A DNA stretch of 64,000 nucleotides from DASPSM01 sp036008465 (GCA_036008465.1 DASYNP010000189.1:1-64000), one strand, 5' to 3'. Positions 25,679 to 34,681 are shown, counted from the stretch's first letter. Notes: a model not told the origin generated them from the sequence alone. Made by a program: numbers and translations.

Positions 25679-27589
25679 CTACCGCTCCGGCATTCCGCCG
25701 AGCGGCGGATGCAGGTCGAGGCCGGCGCCCGGCTTTTTCTCGGCCGCCTTGCCCTTTGGCTGCACGAGGCTGGCACGGCCCTGCCGCAAGTTTTCAAAGC
25801 TCTCGGCCGAGATCACGTAGTACCAGGGGCCGAACCGCTCGTTGAGCTGTTTGACCTTGTCCTGCCCCTTCTTGAGCTTCTTCTCGAACTCCGACTTGTC
25901 GTTCTCGTACTTTTCGAGATCCTTCTTGTACTGCGCGAGGGCCTTGTCGTACTCGGCCTTGGGATCGGGCTTGGGGGCGGCCGGTGCGACTGGCTTGGCG
26001 TTCGGAGCGGACTTTGCAGCGTGGGCGGGTTTGCCTGAGCCGGCAGGAGGCGCTGACGGGGTCTTCGGGCTCTTGGTCTCGCTCGCCTTGGCATCGGACT
26101 TCGGCGGAGCGGCCTGCGGTTCGGGAAACGCCATCGCCAGCATCTGCGAATCATCCAACCGAGCCGCCGACGAATGCTTTTCGTTCGTCTTTCCCGCGCC
26201 GGCCGGCTGAGGATTCGACTCGGCCTTCGTTCCCGCGTTGCCCGCAGTCGGAGCCGGCTTATTGCTGGGGGGCGGCTGGACCTTGGGCGCGTCCAGCACC
26301 AGTCCCTGCGGCTTCTTCGGCTCGAGCGGCTTGCTCGGAGGCGCGCCGACCAGCTTCGGATCGAACGTGACGTACACCATCAAGTAGCGGTTTTTCTTGA
26401 GCTGCTCTTTCTCTTTTCCTTTGTCCTTGGCCGAGTCGGCCTTCTTTGTCTTGTCGCCGTCTTTCGTGGCTCCCTTGTCTTTCGCGGCGTCCTTGGAGAG
26501 GCCCGTCTCGACCTCGAATTCGGTCCCGGTAAATATCTGCCCGAAGTTCAAGGCGTAGCGCAGCCCTTCGTTCGTGCCCGCCTCGATCTGGCCTTCCTTC
26601 GAGAACACCCGCTCCTTGCCGCCGCGCCGATCGGACCCAACGAAGTAGCCCTTGGCAGCCATGTCGTTGCGCAGCACGGCGACGAGTTGTCGGTCGCGAG
26701 CATAGCGCGGATCGATCGAGAGGTCGGGCTCGACGCCGGGGGGCTTGGGCCGCACGCCGACCAGCCGCAGGCCGTCGAGATTGCTCACGAGCTGATTGAT
26801 GGCCTCGTTCTTGAGTTCCTCGGTCGGCTTGAGGTTCGACATCGTCCAGTTGTCGCCCGGCGGCTTCCGCGTCAGCTCTGTGACTTCGCCGGGAATGATC
26901 GCCCCCTGCTGTTCGTCGATCGAATAGGTGTCGATCTTGATATCGCTGAGGTTCTCGCGGTCGACTTTCAGCAGGTCGGGCTCGATCCAGTCGCCGAACT
27001 TGGTCGACAAGTCGATCTTGAGATTCGCGAGATAAATCGTCGACGGGTCGTCGGCCTTGGTGGCACGGACGTAATAGATGTCGCTTTGTCCGGGGCTCGC
27101 GCTCTCTTTTCTCTTGCCGATCACGTACTCGGCCAGGACCGTGCCGTCATTTTTGGAGATCGTGATTTTCTGACCCCGCCCCGTCAGGATGGCTTCATCC
27201 GGATCTTCGGGATCGATGACGTCGAACTTGACCTGATCGGGTTTCGAGCGCGAGACAAAGGCCGTGCGGCTGGTGCCGATCACCGACGCAGCCGTCCGCG
27301 CCAGACGGTCCTTGCCGTCGGCGGGGTAGCTGTGATGCGAGGGGATCCGCCACTTGCCGTCCTTGTACTCGACTTTGAACTCCTTGACCGACGCGGTGTC
27401 TTTGTCGTAGGCGACGACTCGCAGCACCTGCGCATCGGTGGGGAATTTGAATTCGGGATAAAACTCCGTGCCGATACGGGAGGATTCGGCGTCCTTGCGG
27501 GGACGCGACCCGTAATACGTGGCTGTGGCGGTTCCCACCGACACGAGGGCCACCGCCAGATAGATCAGCGTTCGCTTCGTCTCATTCAT
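25679..27589 (-). CDS. DUF4340 protein of a Gld-type ABC system
   Basis: 636 aa. A single N-terminal TM (LIYLAVALVSVGTATATYYG) and an extracytoplasmic DUF4340 domain (about 40-370: KEFKVEYKDGKWRIPSHHSYPAD). Then comes a long low-complexity tract rich in Lys, Ala and Pro (about 370-570), a short coiled coil (EYDKALAQYKKDLEKYEND...) and a conserved end (RFGPWYYVISAESFENLRQGR). It lies 71 bp downstream of the fused permease and is probably its partner. The Lys/Ala/Pro insert is unusual for the family. Confidence 0.82.
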   Translation of the reverse strand: MNETKRTLIYLAVALVSVGTATATYYGSRPRKDAESSRIGTEFYPEFKFPTDAQVLRVVAYDKDTASVKEFKVEYKDGKWRIPSHHSYPADGKDRLARTAASVIGTSRTAFVSRSKPDQVKFDVIDPEDPDEAILTGRGQKITISKNDGTVLAEYVIGKRKESASPGQSDIYYVRATKADDPSTIYLANLKIDLSTKFGDWIEPDLLKVDRENLSDIKIDTYSIDEQQGAIIPGEVTELTRKPPGDNWTMSNLKPTEELKNEAINQLVSNLDGLRLVGVRPKPPGVEPDLSIDPRYARDRQLVAVLRNDMAAKGYFVGSDRRGGKERVFSKEGQIEAGTNEGLRYALNFGQIFTGTEFEVETGLSKDAAKDKGATKDGDKTKKADSAKDKGKEKEQLKKNRYLMVYVTFDPKLVGAPPSKPLEPKKPQGLVLDAPKVQPPPSNKPAPTAGNAGTKAESNPQPAGAGKTNEKHSSAARLDDSQMLAMAFPEPQAAPPKSDAKASETKSPKTPSAPPAGSGKPAHAAKSAPNAKPVAPAAPKPDPKAEYDKALAQYKKDLEKYENDKSEFEKKLKKGQDKVKQLNERFGPWYYVISAESFENLRQGRASLVQPKGKAAEKKPGAGLDLHPPLGGMPER

Positions 27590-27660
27590 CGTGCTTCGTC
27601 CCTAGCGGATGCTTCGTCATCCGAAAATCACTCTTGCAATTCGGCTTCAGATTGCCGGCT

Positions 27661-30321
27661 CTAGCGGTCGCCGACTCGGCGGTCGGGCGAGATCGCGCGC
27701 CGCTCGCGCCCGAGCCGCAGCAAAAACACCACCACGCCCAGCACGATGGCCGGAATTGGCGGGATCAGAACCGCTTGGATCATGATTTTGCGTTCGGTCT
27801 CACGGATCCGCCGTTCGGCGCCATTCTTCGCGTTGTCAATTTCGAGCTGCTTGTCGCGATCGATGTTGGCTTTCGCCACGTCGAGGCGGCGCTCTTCCCC
27901 CTCCTTCAACCGGCGGATCATCTCTTCCTTCTCGGGCGGCGAAAGCTGGGGATTCTTGTTGATTTCCTCCCGCTTCTCGTCAAAGCGGCCCTGGGCGTCC
28001 TTGAGTTTCTTCTTGGCTTCCTCGTCGGCTTTCTTGGTCATCTCGATGCGCTCTTCGACAAATTTCGCCGTTTGCGACTCGACGCCGGTGAGCGTTCGCA
28101 GCTCGGTCCGCCGTTTCCGCAAATCGAGAAACGTCCGATCCCCGGCGAGCACGTCGACCGCGTTGAGCACGAAGGGAACATTGTCGAAGCTGAGGTTCAG
28201 CTCGCCCATCGTCCGCGTGACGAAGAACCAGTCCGAAATCAAATCGACGTCGGCGACGTAGACCACGTTCAACTTGTACGGATTGTCGTTCTCGGATGTC
28301 AGGTGCGCCGCCAGCACGTGCCCCCCCTGGTCCTGGATGTGGGGCCGTCCCTCTTTGATTCGCACGGTCGGCGTGAAGCCGTGCGAAAAGTCGAAGCTCT
28401 GCTCGGTAAATTCGTCCCACTCCATCACACCCGAGCGGCGGCTCGTCCGCAGCAGGGGCTCGAATTTCACGCCGGGCTCTTTGAGCGGCTGAATCTCGCC
28501 CGCGAACGCCGCCAACATCTCCTGCAGGCCGCTGGTGATTTCGCTGCTGGAGCTGAAAGCGCTGCCGATGCCATTTTTGGGCGAAACGAAGATGAATTCC
28601 TCGGGGAGCGTCACGAATTCCGGGTGCGGATTAAATGCGTCCCAAACCACTCGTCCGTTATCCCAATAGATGTGCAAGACCTTGAGCAGGCTGGTTGCCT
28701 TGCCCTCGTCGGCCTTCGGCGGAGCCGGCTGACGGCCCATGCCTCCCATCATGCCGAATTGCGATCCGGGGGCCGGCTTGGGCAGACGCGGCGCCTGCGA
28801 GACGCCGAATGCCGAGTTGAAGACCCAGGGGAACGGATCGTCGAACATCAGGGTCGGATGCCCCTTCTTGACGTAATCGATCAGGTTCTTCATCTGCGGC
28901 TCGGTCAGGGACGACGGCATGACGACCAGCAGCACGTCGTACTTTCCGTCCTCGATCGGCGTGTCGGGCGACACGTCCTTGACGTTGTACTGCTGCTTGA
29001 GCTCGGTCACGATTTGCCAATCGTGTGAGCCGCCGATGATGTCGGCGTCGGTGCGCATCACGCCGACCGTCAGCCGCTTTTCGTTGGCCACGGTGCGGAT
29101 CGAGCGGGTCAGCTCGTATTCCAAGGGCGTGCCGGCCCCAAAAAACGGGATGACGACCTGGTCGTAGCTGCTGCTGATCACCGCGCCCAGATAAATCGTG
29201 TCCTCGTAGTGCCGCCCTTCGCGCTCGGAACGGACGCGTTGAGGCGTGATTCCCAGAGTCTTTGCCTCGTCGGCCTCTTTGCTGAAGGGCTCGACGTCGA
29301 TGTATTGCACGTCCATTCCCGAGCCGGCAAGTTGGGCGTACTGCCGCAGCAGGCCCATCAGCCGCGTGCGAACCGGCGCATAGTCACGCGGGACGTCGGT
29401 CGACACAAAGGCCTGAATCCGCACGGGATGCTCGGGGTTGATCTTGGCCAACACGTCGCGCGTCGTCGGCGAAAGGCTGTAGACCTTCTCGGCGGTCAAA
29501 TCAGCGCGGGCGTTTCCGTGCGACGCGATATAGGCGATGCTGATGAGCGCAACCGACAAGCACCCGGCCCGTGCGACGTACTGCGCGCCCATCGACGTCT
29601 GTTGCCCGGTGCTCCAGTGCCGGCGGCGAATCATCACCAGGTTGAGGTAGAGCATGAACACCGTAAACGAGACGAAGTACAGCACTCCGCTCAGCGGGAT
29701 AATCCCCAACTCGAAGTCGTGAAGCTGCTCCCGAATGCTCAGGCTGCGAAGCAGATCGTTTCCAGGGATAATCGAACCGATGAACACGGGCACCGCGCAA
29801 ATCACCACGCCCAGCACGAAGGCAACTGTCGTGCTATTGGTGAGGACTGAGCCGAGCATCCCCGCGCTCAACAGGGCGGCACCGGCGAACCAGTAACCCA
29901 GGTAAGTCGTAAAAGCGACTCCCAGATCCGGATGTCCAATCGACCGCAGCACCAACAGGTGCGTCAACGAGAACGCCAAGGCGATGCTGTAAACCGCCAG
30001 CACGGAAAAGTATTTGCCCAGCAAAATCTCGAGGTCGGTCGCGGGAAGCGTGAACAGCAACTCGTCGGTGCCGAGCTTCTTTTCGTCCGCCCACGCGCTC
30101 ATCGTAATCGCGGGGATCAGGAACAAAAGCAGCATCGGGAAGCCTTCGCTCAGCTGATCCAGGCTGGCGATGTTGTTCGTGAAGAACTGCGGCCGAAACG
30201 CCAACAGGCCACCGGCCACGACGAAAGCGATGATGAACAAGTAGCCCAGCACGCCGGAAAAATAGCTGGCGACGTTGCGCCGAAAGACGGCGGAAACCAC
30301 ATGCCATCGCGACACTGTCAT
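27661..30321 (-). CDS. Fused ABC permease / GldG-like protein (GldF+GldG)
   Basis: 886 aa. Residues 1-260 are an ABC-2 permease with six TMs (starting RRNVASYFSGVLGYLFIIAFVVAGG, with the typical TMSAWADEKKLGTDELLFTLP loop). Residues about 265-760 are a GldG/ABC-type auxiliary domain (LSPTTRDVLAKINPEHPVRIQAFVS). A charged coiled coil (about 760-850) leads to a last TM (VLIPPIPAIVLGVVVFLLRLG). In Flavobacterium, GldF and GldG are separate gliding proteins; fused forms with DUF4340 partners occur elsewhere in non-gliders. Substrate unknown. Confidence 0.88.
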   Translation of the reverse strand: MTVSRWHVVSAVFRRNVASYFSGVLGYLFIIAFVVAGGLLAFRPQFFTNNIASLDQLSEGFPMLLLFLIPAITMSAWADEKKLGTDELLFTLPATDLEILLGKYFSVLAVYSIALAFSLTHLLVLRSIGHPDLGVAFTTYLGYWFAGAALLSAGMLGSVLTNSTTVAFVLGVVICAVPVFIGSIIPGNDLLRSLSIREQLHDFELGIIPLSGVLYFVSFTVFMLYLNLVMIRRRHWSTGQQTSMGAQYVARAGCLSVALISIAYIASHGNARADLTAEKVYSLSPTTRDVLAKINPEHPVRIQAFVSTDVPRDYAPVRTRLMGLLRQYAQLAGSGMDVQYIDVEPFSKEADEAKTLGITPQRVRSEREGRHYEDTIYLGAVISSSYDQVVIPFFGAGTPLEYELTRSIRTVANEKRLTVGVMRTDADIIGGSHDWQIVTELKQQYNVKDVSPDTPIEDGKYDVLLVVMPSSLTEPQMKNLIDYVKKGHPTLMFDDPFPWVFNSAFGVSQAPRLPKPAPGSQFGMMGGMGRQPAPPKADEGKATSLLKVLHIYWDNGRVVWDAFNPHPEFVTLPEEFIFVSPKNGIGSAFSSSSEITSGLQEMLAAFAGEIQPLKEPGVKFEPLLRTSRRSGVMEWDEFTEQSFDFSHGFTPTVRIKEGRPHIQDQGGHVLAAHLTSENDNPYKLNVVYVADVDLISDWFFVTRTMGELNLSFDNVPFVLNAVDVLAGDRTFLDLRKRRTELRTLTGVESQTAKFVEERIEMTKKADEEAKKKLKDAQGRFDEKREEINKNPQLSPPEKEEMIRRLKEGEERRLDVAKANIDRDKQLEIDNAKNGAERRIRETERKIMIQAVLIPPIPAIVLGVVVFLLRLGRERRAISPDRRVGDR

Positions 30322-30441
30322 GCTCCTAGACTCAACAACAGCAAAACGTCAACACAAAAGCCGGGTGGCTCGGATCGGGCTTAACCTGGGGGCGAACCGA
30401 AGTGGTTCGACCCCAGCCACCCAATGGGGTCGCTGTATCAA

Positions 30442-31164
30442 TCAATGACGGGATTTGCCCGCTCCCGTCAGTTCGCGGAACCGCTTGTCCATCTCGGGCG
30501 CCGTGTCGGCCATCTCCTGGACCGTCCCGTCAAATACGATCCGCCCCTCGTTAATCAAAATCACGCGGCTGCAGACAGCGGCGACTTCCTGCAAAATGTG
30601 CGTCGAGAGCAAGATGGTTTTCGTGGCTCCCAGCGAGCGGATCAATTGCCGGACTTCGTGCACCTGATTCGGATCGAGCCCGCTGGTCGGTTCGTCGAGA
30701 ATCAAAACGTCCGGATCGTGCAACAACGCCTGGGCCATGCCTACGCGCTGACGGAAACCACGCGACAGCTTGCCGATCGGCTTGTGCCAGACTTCGTCGA
30801 GCGCACACTTCTCGCGCACGAAGTCGAGCCGCTTCTTCAGCTGATCGGCCCCCATCCCGCGGGCCTGTCCGATGTAGATCAACAAGCTGACGGGAGTCAT
30901 CTCGTTATAAAGGGGGCCGTTTTCCGGCAGGTAACCCATGACTTTGCTGGCTTCAATCCGATCGGTCGCCATGTTGAGGCCGGCAATGCGGGCGACGCCG
31001 GAAGTCGGCGCGAGATATCCGGTCAGCAGCTTCATCGTCGTCGACTTTCCGGCCCCATTGGGACCCAGAAAAGCAACGACCGCACCGCGCGGCACGGAAA
31101 ACGTAACGTCTTTGGTAGCCACGAATTGACCGAAGTATTTGCTCAAGCCCTGCGCTTCGATCAT
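30442..31164 (-). CDS. ABC transporter ATP-binding protein (GldA-like)
   Basis: 240 aa from ATG 31164 (a GTG at 31209 would add 15 residues but has no ribosome site). Walker A GPNGAGKST, signature LSRGFRQRVGMAQALL (LSGGQ variant typical of the CcmA/GldA branch), Walker B LILDEPTSGLD and the H-loop LSTHIL. It should energise the permease encoded 120 bp downstream on the same strand. First gene of a three-gene unit with 27661-30321 and 25679-27589. Confidence 0.92.
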   Translation of the reverse strand: MIEAQGLSKYFGQFVATKDVTFSVPRGAVVAFLGPNGAGKSTTMKLLTGYLAPTSGVARIAGLNMATDRIEASKVMGYLPENGPLYNEMTPVSLLIYIGQARGMGADQLKKRLDFVREKCALDEVWHKPIGKLSRGFRQRVGMAQALLHDPDVLILDEPTSGLDPNQVHEVRQLIRSLGATKTILLSTHILQEVAAVCSRVILINEGRIVFDGTVQEMADTAPEMDKRFRELTGAGKSRH

Positions 31165-31224
31165 CGGGCGCCGGCCATCACCGGTCGCCGCGCCATGTCC
31201 ATTGCTCACAGGTGTGACCTGTCT

Positions 31225-31276
31225 GTGCGGGCTAGCCGCGTGTTTGGTGTTCAGCTCTCATGCGGCTAGCCCGCAC
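31225..31276. repeat. GCGGGCTAGCCGC hairpin repeat, copy 1
   Basis: A perfect 15-bp stem, GTGCGGGCTAGCCGC (31225-31239) with its complement at 31262-31276, and a 22-nt loop. It lies upstream of the GldA-like gene, in the gap to the divergent methyltransferase. Confidence 0.75.
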
Positions 31277-31310
31277 GAAGAGCTCTTGGCTCGAGATGGT
31301 ACCTGTTCAA

Positions 31311-31360
31311 GCGGGCTAGCCGCGTGTTCGGTGTTCAGCTCTCATGCGGCTGGCCCGCAC
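31311..31360. repeat. GCGGGCTAGCCGC hairpin repeat, copy 2
   Basis: A direct second copy of the preceding hairpin with nearly the same loop (TGTTCGGTGTTCAGCTCTCA) and one stem difference (GCTGGC for GCTAGC). The two copies are spaced 86 bp apart. Conserved loop as well as stem suggests recent duplication or a selected structure. Confidence 0.75.
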
Positions 31361-31451
31361 AAAGAGCCCGCGGCTCCTGGCTCTACTAGATTTACGTCAT
31401 TCTTTACAATCCGTGCTGGGCGATGTCCAGTATTCGCCCGCGATAACGGTC

Positions 31452-31540
31452 AGTCCAAAGTCCAAGGCCTGAGGTCCAAAGTCAATGACGCAAAGGCTTT
31501 GGATCTGCGACCTTGGACTTTGGGCCTTGGACTTTGGACT
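31452..31540. repeat. AGTCCAAAGTCC palindromic repeat abutting a start codon
   Basis: An 18-bp perfect inverted repeat, AGTCCAAAGTCCAAGGCC (31452-31469) with its complement at 31523-31540. Inside are two further partial copies of GTCCAAAGTC / GACCTTGGACTTTGG and a small CAAAGGCTTTG palindrome. The right arm ends on the first base of the likely TTG start of the methyltransferase. Confidence 0.75.
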
Positions 31541-32727
31541 TGAACGCTGACATCGAGCTGATCGCGACGACGAGTTTTGGGCTGGAGGCCGTCGTCTCCC
31601 GGGAACTCAAGGCCCTGGGTTACGAGGACCAGACCGTTGCCGACGGGAAGGTGACATTCCGAGGCGGACCGGAGGCAATCTGCCGGGCGAATCTGTGGCT
31701 GCGTAGCGCCGACCGGGTCGTCATCAAGATCGGAGAGTTCGAGGCGACCGACTTTGGCGCGCTGTTCGACCAGTGTGCGGCCCTCGACTGGGCCCGCTGG
31801 ATTCCCGAGAACGGCCAGTTCCCGGTGAGCGGGAAGTCGGTTCGTTCTCAACTTCAGAGTGTTCGAGACTGCCAGGCGCTGGTCAAGAAAGCCATCGTCG
31901 AAAAGCTCAAACAGACTCATCACGTCTCGTGGTTCGCGGAGAAAGGGCCGCTGTTCTCTGTTCAGGTTTCCCTGCTTAAGGATGTGGCGACGCTCACTCT
32001 CGACACGACGGGACCCGGGCTGCACAAGCGTGGCTACCGCACTCTAACGGGACCGGCGCCGCTCAAAGAGACGCTGGCCGCCGCACTCATCCAGCTCAGC
32101 TATTGGACGGCAGAGCGCCCGTTCCTCGACCCGTTTTGCGGGACCGGGACGATCCCAATCGAAGCGGCGCTTTGGGCTCGCAATCGAGCGCCCGGGCTGG
32201 CCCGCCAGTTTGCCGCCGACGATTGGCCGACGCTCGATCGCCGACTGTGGCACGAGGCCCGGCAGGAAGCCAACGATCGCACCATTCGCGACGGCAGGTT
32301 GGCCATCGTAGGCAGCGACATCGACGAACCCAGCCTTGCCATGTCTCGCAAGCACGCGCGTCAGGCCGGAGTCGAAGCCGACATCCGCTTCGAGCGACGG
32401 GATTTTTTTGACGCGGTTCCGCAGGGCGAGTTCGGCTGCCTGATCGCAAATCCGCCGTACGGCGAACGCTCGGGCGACGTCGACGCGGCCGAAGATCTCG
32501 TCCGCGCGGCCGCCACAGTCTTCAAGCGATTCGACACGTGGTCGATTTACATCTTGAGCGCGCTGGCAAACTACGAGCAACTTTGCGGTCGACATGCGGA
32601 CCGTCGCCGCAAGCTTTACAATGGACGAATTGCCTGCACGTACTACCAGTTTCACGGTCCGCGCCCGCCCAAGCCGACGGCCGCGACGGAGCCTGCCCCC
32701 GCGTCCCACGCGGAGCCGGCCGAATAA
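31540..32727 (+). CDS. THUMP-domain class I RNA methyltransferase (RlmL-like)
   Basis: 395 aa. N-terminal ferredoxin-like/THUMP region (about 1-160: IELIATTSFGLEAVVSRELKALGY) and a methyltransferase domain with PFLDPFCGTGTIPIEAA (motif I) and LIANPPYGER (motif IV, NPPY for base N-methylation). This matches the UPF0020/RlmL N-terminal enzyme that makes m2G in 23S rRNA. There is no RlmK-like C-terminal domain, which is normal outside proteobacteria. No ATG fits: TTG 31540 gives the family N-terminus; the upstream TTG 31513 would start within a palindromic repeat. Confidence 0.85.
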   Translation: MNADIELIATTSFGLEAVVSRELKALGYEDQTVADGKVTFRGGPEAICRANLWLRSADRVVIKIGEFEATDFGALFDQCAALDWARWIPENGQFPVSGKSVRSQLQSVRDCQALVKKAIVEKLKQTHHVSWFAEKGPLFSVQVSLLKDVATLTLDTTGPGLHKRGYRTLTGPAPLKETLAAALIQLSYWTAERPFLDPFCGTGTIPIEAALWARNRAPGLARQFAADDWPTLDRRLWHEARQEANDRTIRDGRLAIVGSDIDEPSLAMSRKHARQAGVEADIRFERRDFFDAVPQGEFGCLIANPPYGERSGDVDAAEDLVRAAATVFKRFDTWSIYILSALANYEQLCGRHADRRRKLYNGRIACTYYQFHGPRPPKPTAATEPAPASHAEPAE

Positions 32728-32737
32728 GACCGGTTTT

Positions 32738-32806
32738 CGCAGTTGGAGTCTCTGCGATTACGCAGTTGCAGTCTCAGCGATTACGCAGTTGGAGTCTCAG
32801 CGAATC
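32738..32806 (+). repeat. Three tandem 23-bp repeats before a start codon
   Basis: Three head-to-tail copies of CGCAGTTGGAGTCTCAGCGATTA: 32738-32760, 32761-32783 and 32784-32806, with one to three mismatches among them. The array ends one base before ATG 32808 of the HAD gene and begins 11 bp after the methyltransferase stop. It therefore occupies the whole leader. Confidence 0.85.
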
Positions 32807-32807
32807 C

Positions 32808-33698
32808 ATGTCCGTTGCCCACGAAGAGGATTATCGCCGCCGCGTCGCCGAGGTCGGCCCGACGCGGTTTTTGCCCGGAACGACAGTCGAGATTGTTCGC
32901 GAGGTCAAGCTCGACGCGGCTCCCCGCTTCGCGGTGTTTGATTTCGACGGCACGTTGAGCCTGGTCCGCGAAGGCTGGCCCGACGTCATGATTCCCATGA
33001 TGGTCGAAGAGCTGGCCGCCACCGGCACCCAGGAATCACCCGCCGAGCTGGCGGCGCTGGCCCGCAACTTCGTGATGGAACTCAACGGCAAGCAAACCAT
33101 CTATCAGATGATCCGGCTCGCGGAAGAAATTCAGTCCCGCGGCGGCACGCCCCGCGATCCGCTCGCCTATAAACAGCAGTATCACGATCGCCTCATGGAA
33201 CGGATCGCCAGCCGCCGGCACTCTCTCGAAGACGGGACCATTCGCCCCGAAGAGTTGCTCGTTCCCGGCGCTTATGCCGCTTTACGCCTCCTGCAAGAGC
33301 GCGGTCTCGAGCTGTATCTGGCCAGCGGCACCGACGAGAACTATGTCCGCGAAGAGGCGGAGCTGCTCGGCCTGACGCCGTTTTTCGGACGGCACATCTA
33401 TGGGGCGATCGCCGACCATCGCAAGTTCTCGAAGCAGATGGTGATCGAGCGCATTCTGCGCGAAAACCAGGTGGAAGGGGCTCGACTGATCGGCTTGGGG
33501 GACGGCTACGTCGAGATCGACAACATCAAGGGGGCCGGCGGCACGGCGATCGCCGTCGCCAGCGACGAAGCGGGCCGCAGCGGCAAGCCCGATCCCTGGA
33601 AGCGCGACCGCCTGATCGGTGTCGGCGCCGACCTGGTGATCCCCGACTTCCGCGAGTTTCAGGCCGTGTGCGATTATCTCTGGCGCGATTTCCCCTGA
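32808..33698 (+). CDS. HAD-superfamily phosphatase
   Basis: 296 aa. Motif I FDFDGTL (Asp45, Asp47), motif II in YLASGTDE, motif III Lys in the KFSKQMVIERIL region and motif IV GLGDGYVEIDN. A large cap sits between motif I and II (about 55-170). It is probably a sugar-phosphate phosphatase: the following co-directional genes encode a kinase and a sugar-phosphate isomerase, and heptose pathways need a phosphatase at this step (GmhB, also HAD). It is not a close GmhB by length. The 12-bp gap to the next gene supports an operon. Confidence 0.82.
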   Translation: MSVAHEEDYRRRVAEVGPTRFLPGTTVEIVREVKLDAAPRFAVFDFDGTLSLVREGWPDVMIPMMVEELAATGTQESPAELAALARNFVMELNGKQTIYQMIRLAEEIQSRGGTPRDPLAYKQQYHDRLMERIASRRHSLEDGTIRPEELLVPGAYAALRLLQERGLELYLASGTDENYVREEAELLGLTPFFGRHIYGAIADHRKFSKQMVIERILRENQVEGARLIGLGDGYVEIDNIKGAGGTAIAVASDEAGRSGKPDPWKRDRLIGVGADLVIPDFREFQAVCDYLWRDFP

Positions 33699-33709
33699 CG
33701 GAGTATTGG

Positions 33710-34681
33710 ATGCCGTTTCCGCAGTTTGATCGTAGCCGACTGCAGATTCTGCCGCTGGCCGAGCGCACGCACGATTTGACGCTGGAGAAAATCGTCAACG
33801 TGCCCAAGGGGCCGCGGGTTCCGTTCGCTCACAGGGCGATTCCCATCCTGGCCGAGCGCATCGTGCAAGCGGCCGCCGAAAAACGGGCCGTGCTCTTTGC
33901 GTGCGGGGCGCACGTCCTGAGGCAAGGGAACGCGCCCCTATTGATCGACTTGATGCAGCGGGGCCTGCTGTCGCACTTGGCGCTCAACGGAGCCGGAGCG
34001 ATCCACGACTTCGAGCTGGCGATGATCGGGCACACCTGCGAAAGCGTCGCCCGCTACGTTCGCGAAGGACAATTCGGCTTGTGGCACGAATCGTCGCGGC
34101 TCAACGACGCGGTCAACGCCGGTCACCGCGAGGGGCTCGGGTTCGGCGAGGCCGTCGGCAAATACATCGAGGACCAAAAATTCCCGCACCGCGCGACGAG
34201 CGTGTTGGCCGCGGGATATCGACTCAAAATTCCCGTGACGGTGCACGTGGCGATCGGTCAAGACATCGTCCACGAACATCCCAATTTCGACGGAGCGGCC
34301 GCCGGTGCCACGTCCCTGACCGACTTTTTAGTCTTCACAGACACGGTCACGCGACTTGAACACGGCGTGTTCCTCAACATCGGTTCGGCCGTGATGGGAC
34401 CCGAGGTCTATCTCAAAGCCCTCGCGATGGCCCGCAATGTGGCTCATCAGCGCAACGAGCGGATCGCCCACTTCACGACGGGCGTCTTTGACCTTCCCGA
34501 GCTGGGCGACGACCTCGCCCATGAAGCTCCGAAGAACGATCCGCGATATTATTTCCGGCCCTACAAGACCATTCTCGTCCGCACGGTGGCCGACGGCGGA
34601 CAGAGCTATTACGTGCAGGGCGACCACAAGGCCACCGTCCCCGCCCTGTATGACGCGATCCTGGAGCGAGTCCAGACGTGA
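33710..34681 (+). CDS. Deoxyhypusine-synthase-like protein in a sugar-phosphate operon
   Basis: 323 aa from ATG 33710, preceded by GGAG. The order of motifs recalls the NAD-binding fold of deoxyhypusine synthase: FACGAHVLRQG, LNGAGAIHDFELAMIGHT, IPVTVHVAIGQDIVHEHPNFDG and GVFLNIGSAVMGPEVYLKA. Bacteria lack eIF5A, so a protein-modification role is unlikely. Position between phosphatase and kinase suggests a sugar-linked NAD-dependent reaction (inference). The similarity is remote and read by eye. The stop overlaps the kinase GTG. Confidence 0.5.
   Translation: MPFPQFDRSRLQILPLAERTHDLTLEKIVNVPKGPRVPFAHRAIPILAERIVQAAAEKRAVLFACGAHVLRQGNAPLLIDLMQRGLLSHLALNGAGAIHDFELAMIGHTCESVARYVREGQFGLWHESSRLNDAVNAGHREGLGFGEAVGKYIEDQKFPHRATSVLAAGYRLKIPVTVHVAIGQDIVHEHPNFDGAAAGATSLTDFLVFTDTVTRLEHGVFLNIGSAVMGPEVYLKALAMARNVAHQRNERIAHFTTGVFDLPELGDDLAHEAPKNDPRYYFRPYKTILVRTVADGGQSYYVQGDHKATVPALYDAILERVQT

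Noticed and set aside
26174..27664. 496-codon open frame opposite the DUF4340 gene
   Set aside because: Arg/Leu/Val-rich antisense shadow of a real gene with TM and domain signals on the other strand.
27634..30384. Long open frames opposite the fused GldF/GldG gene
   Set aside because: The minus-strand protein has TM segments and family motifs throughout; these are shadows.
31225..31360. Possible CRISPR-like array in the tandem hairpins
   Set aside because: Only two copies, with long internal palindromes and no cas genes; these are interspersed repeats.
32738..32806. Possible CRISPR or origin iterons in the 23-bp repeats
   Set aside because: Repeats are directly adjacent with no spacers, and no replication gene is near. 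Kept as a tandem repeat only.
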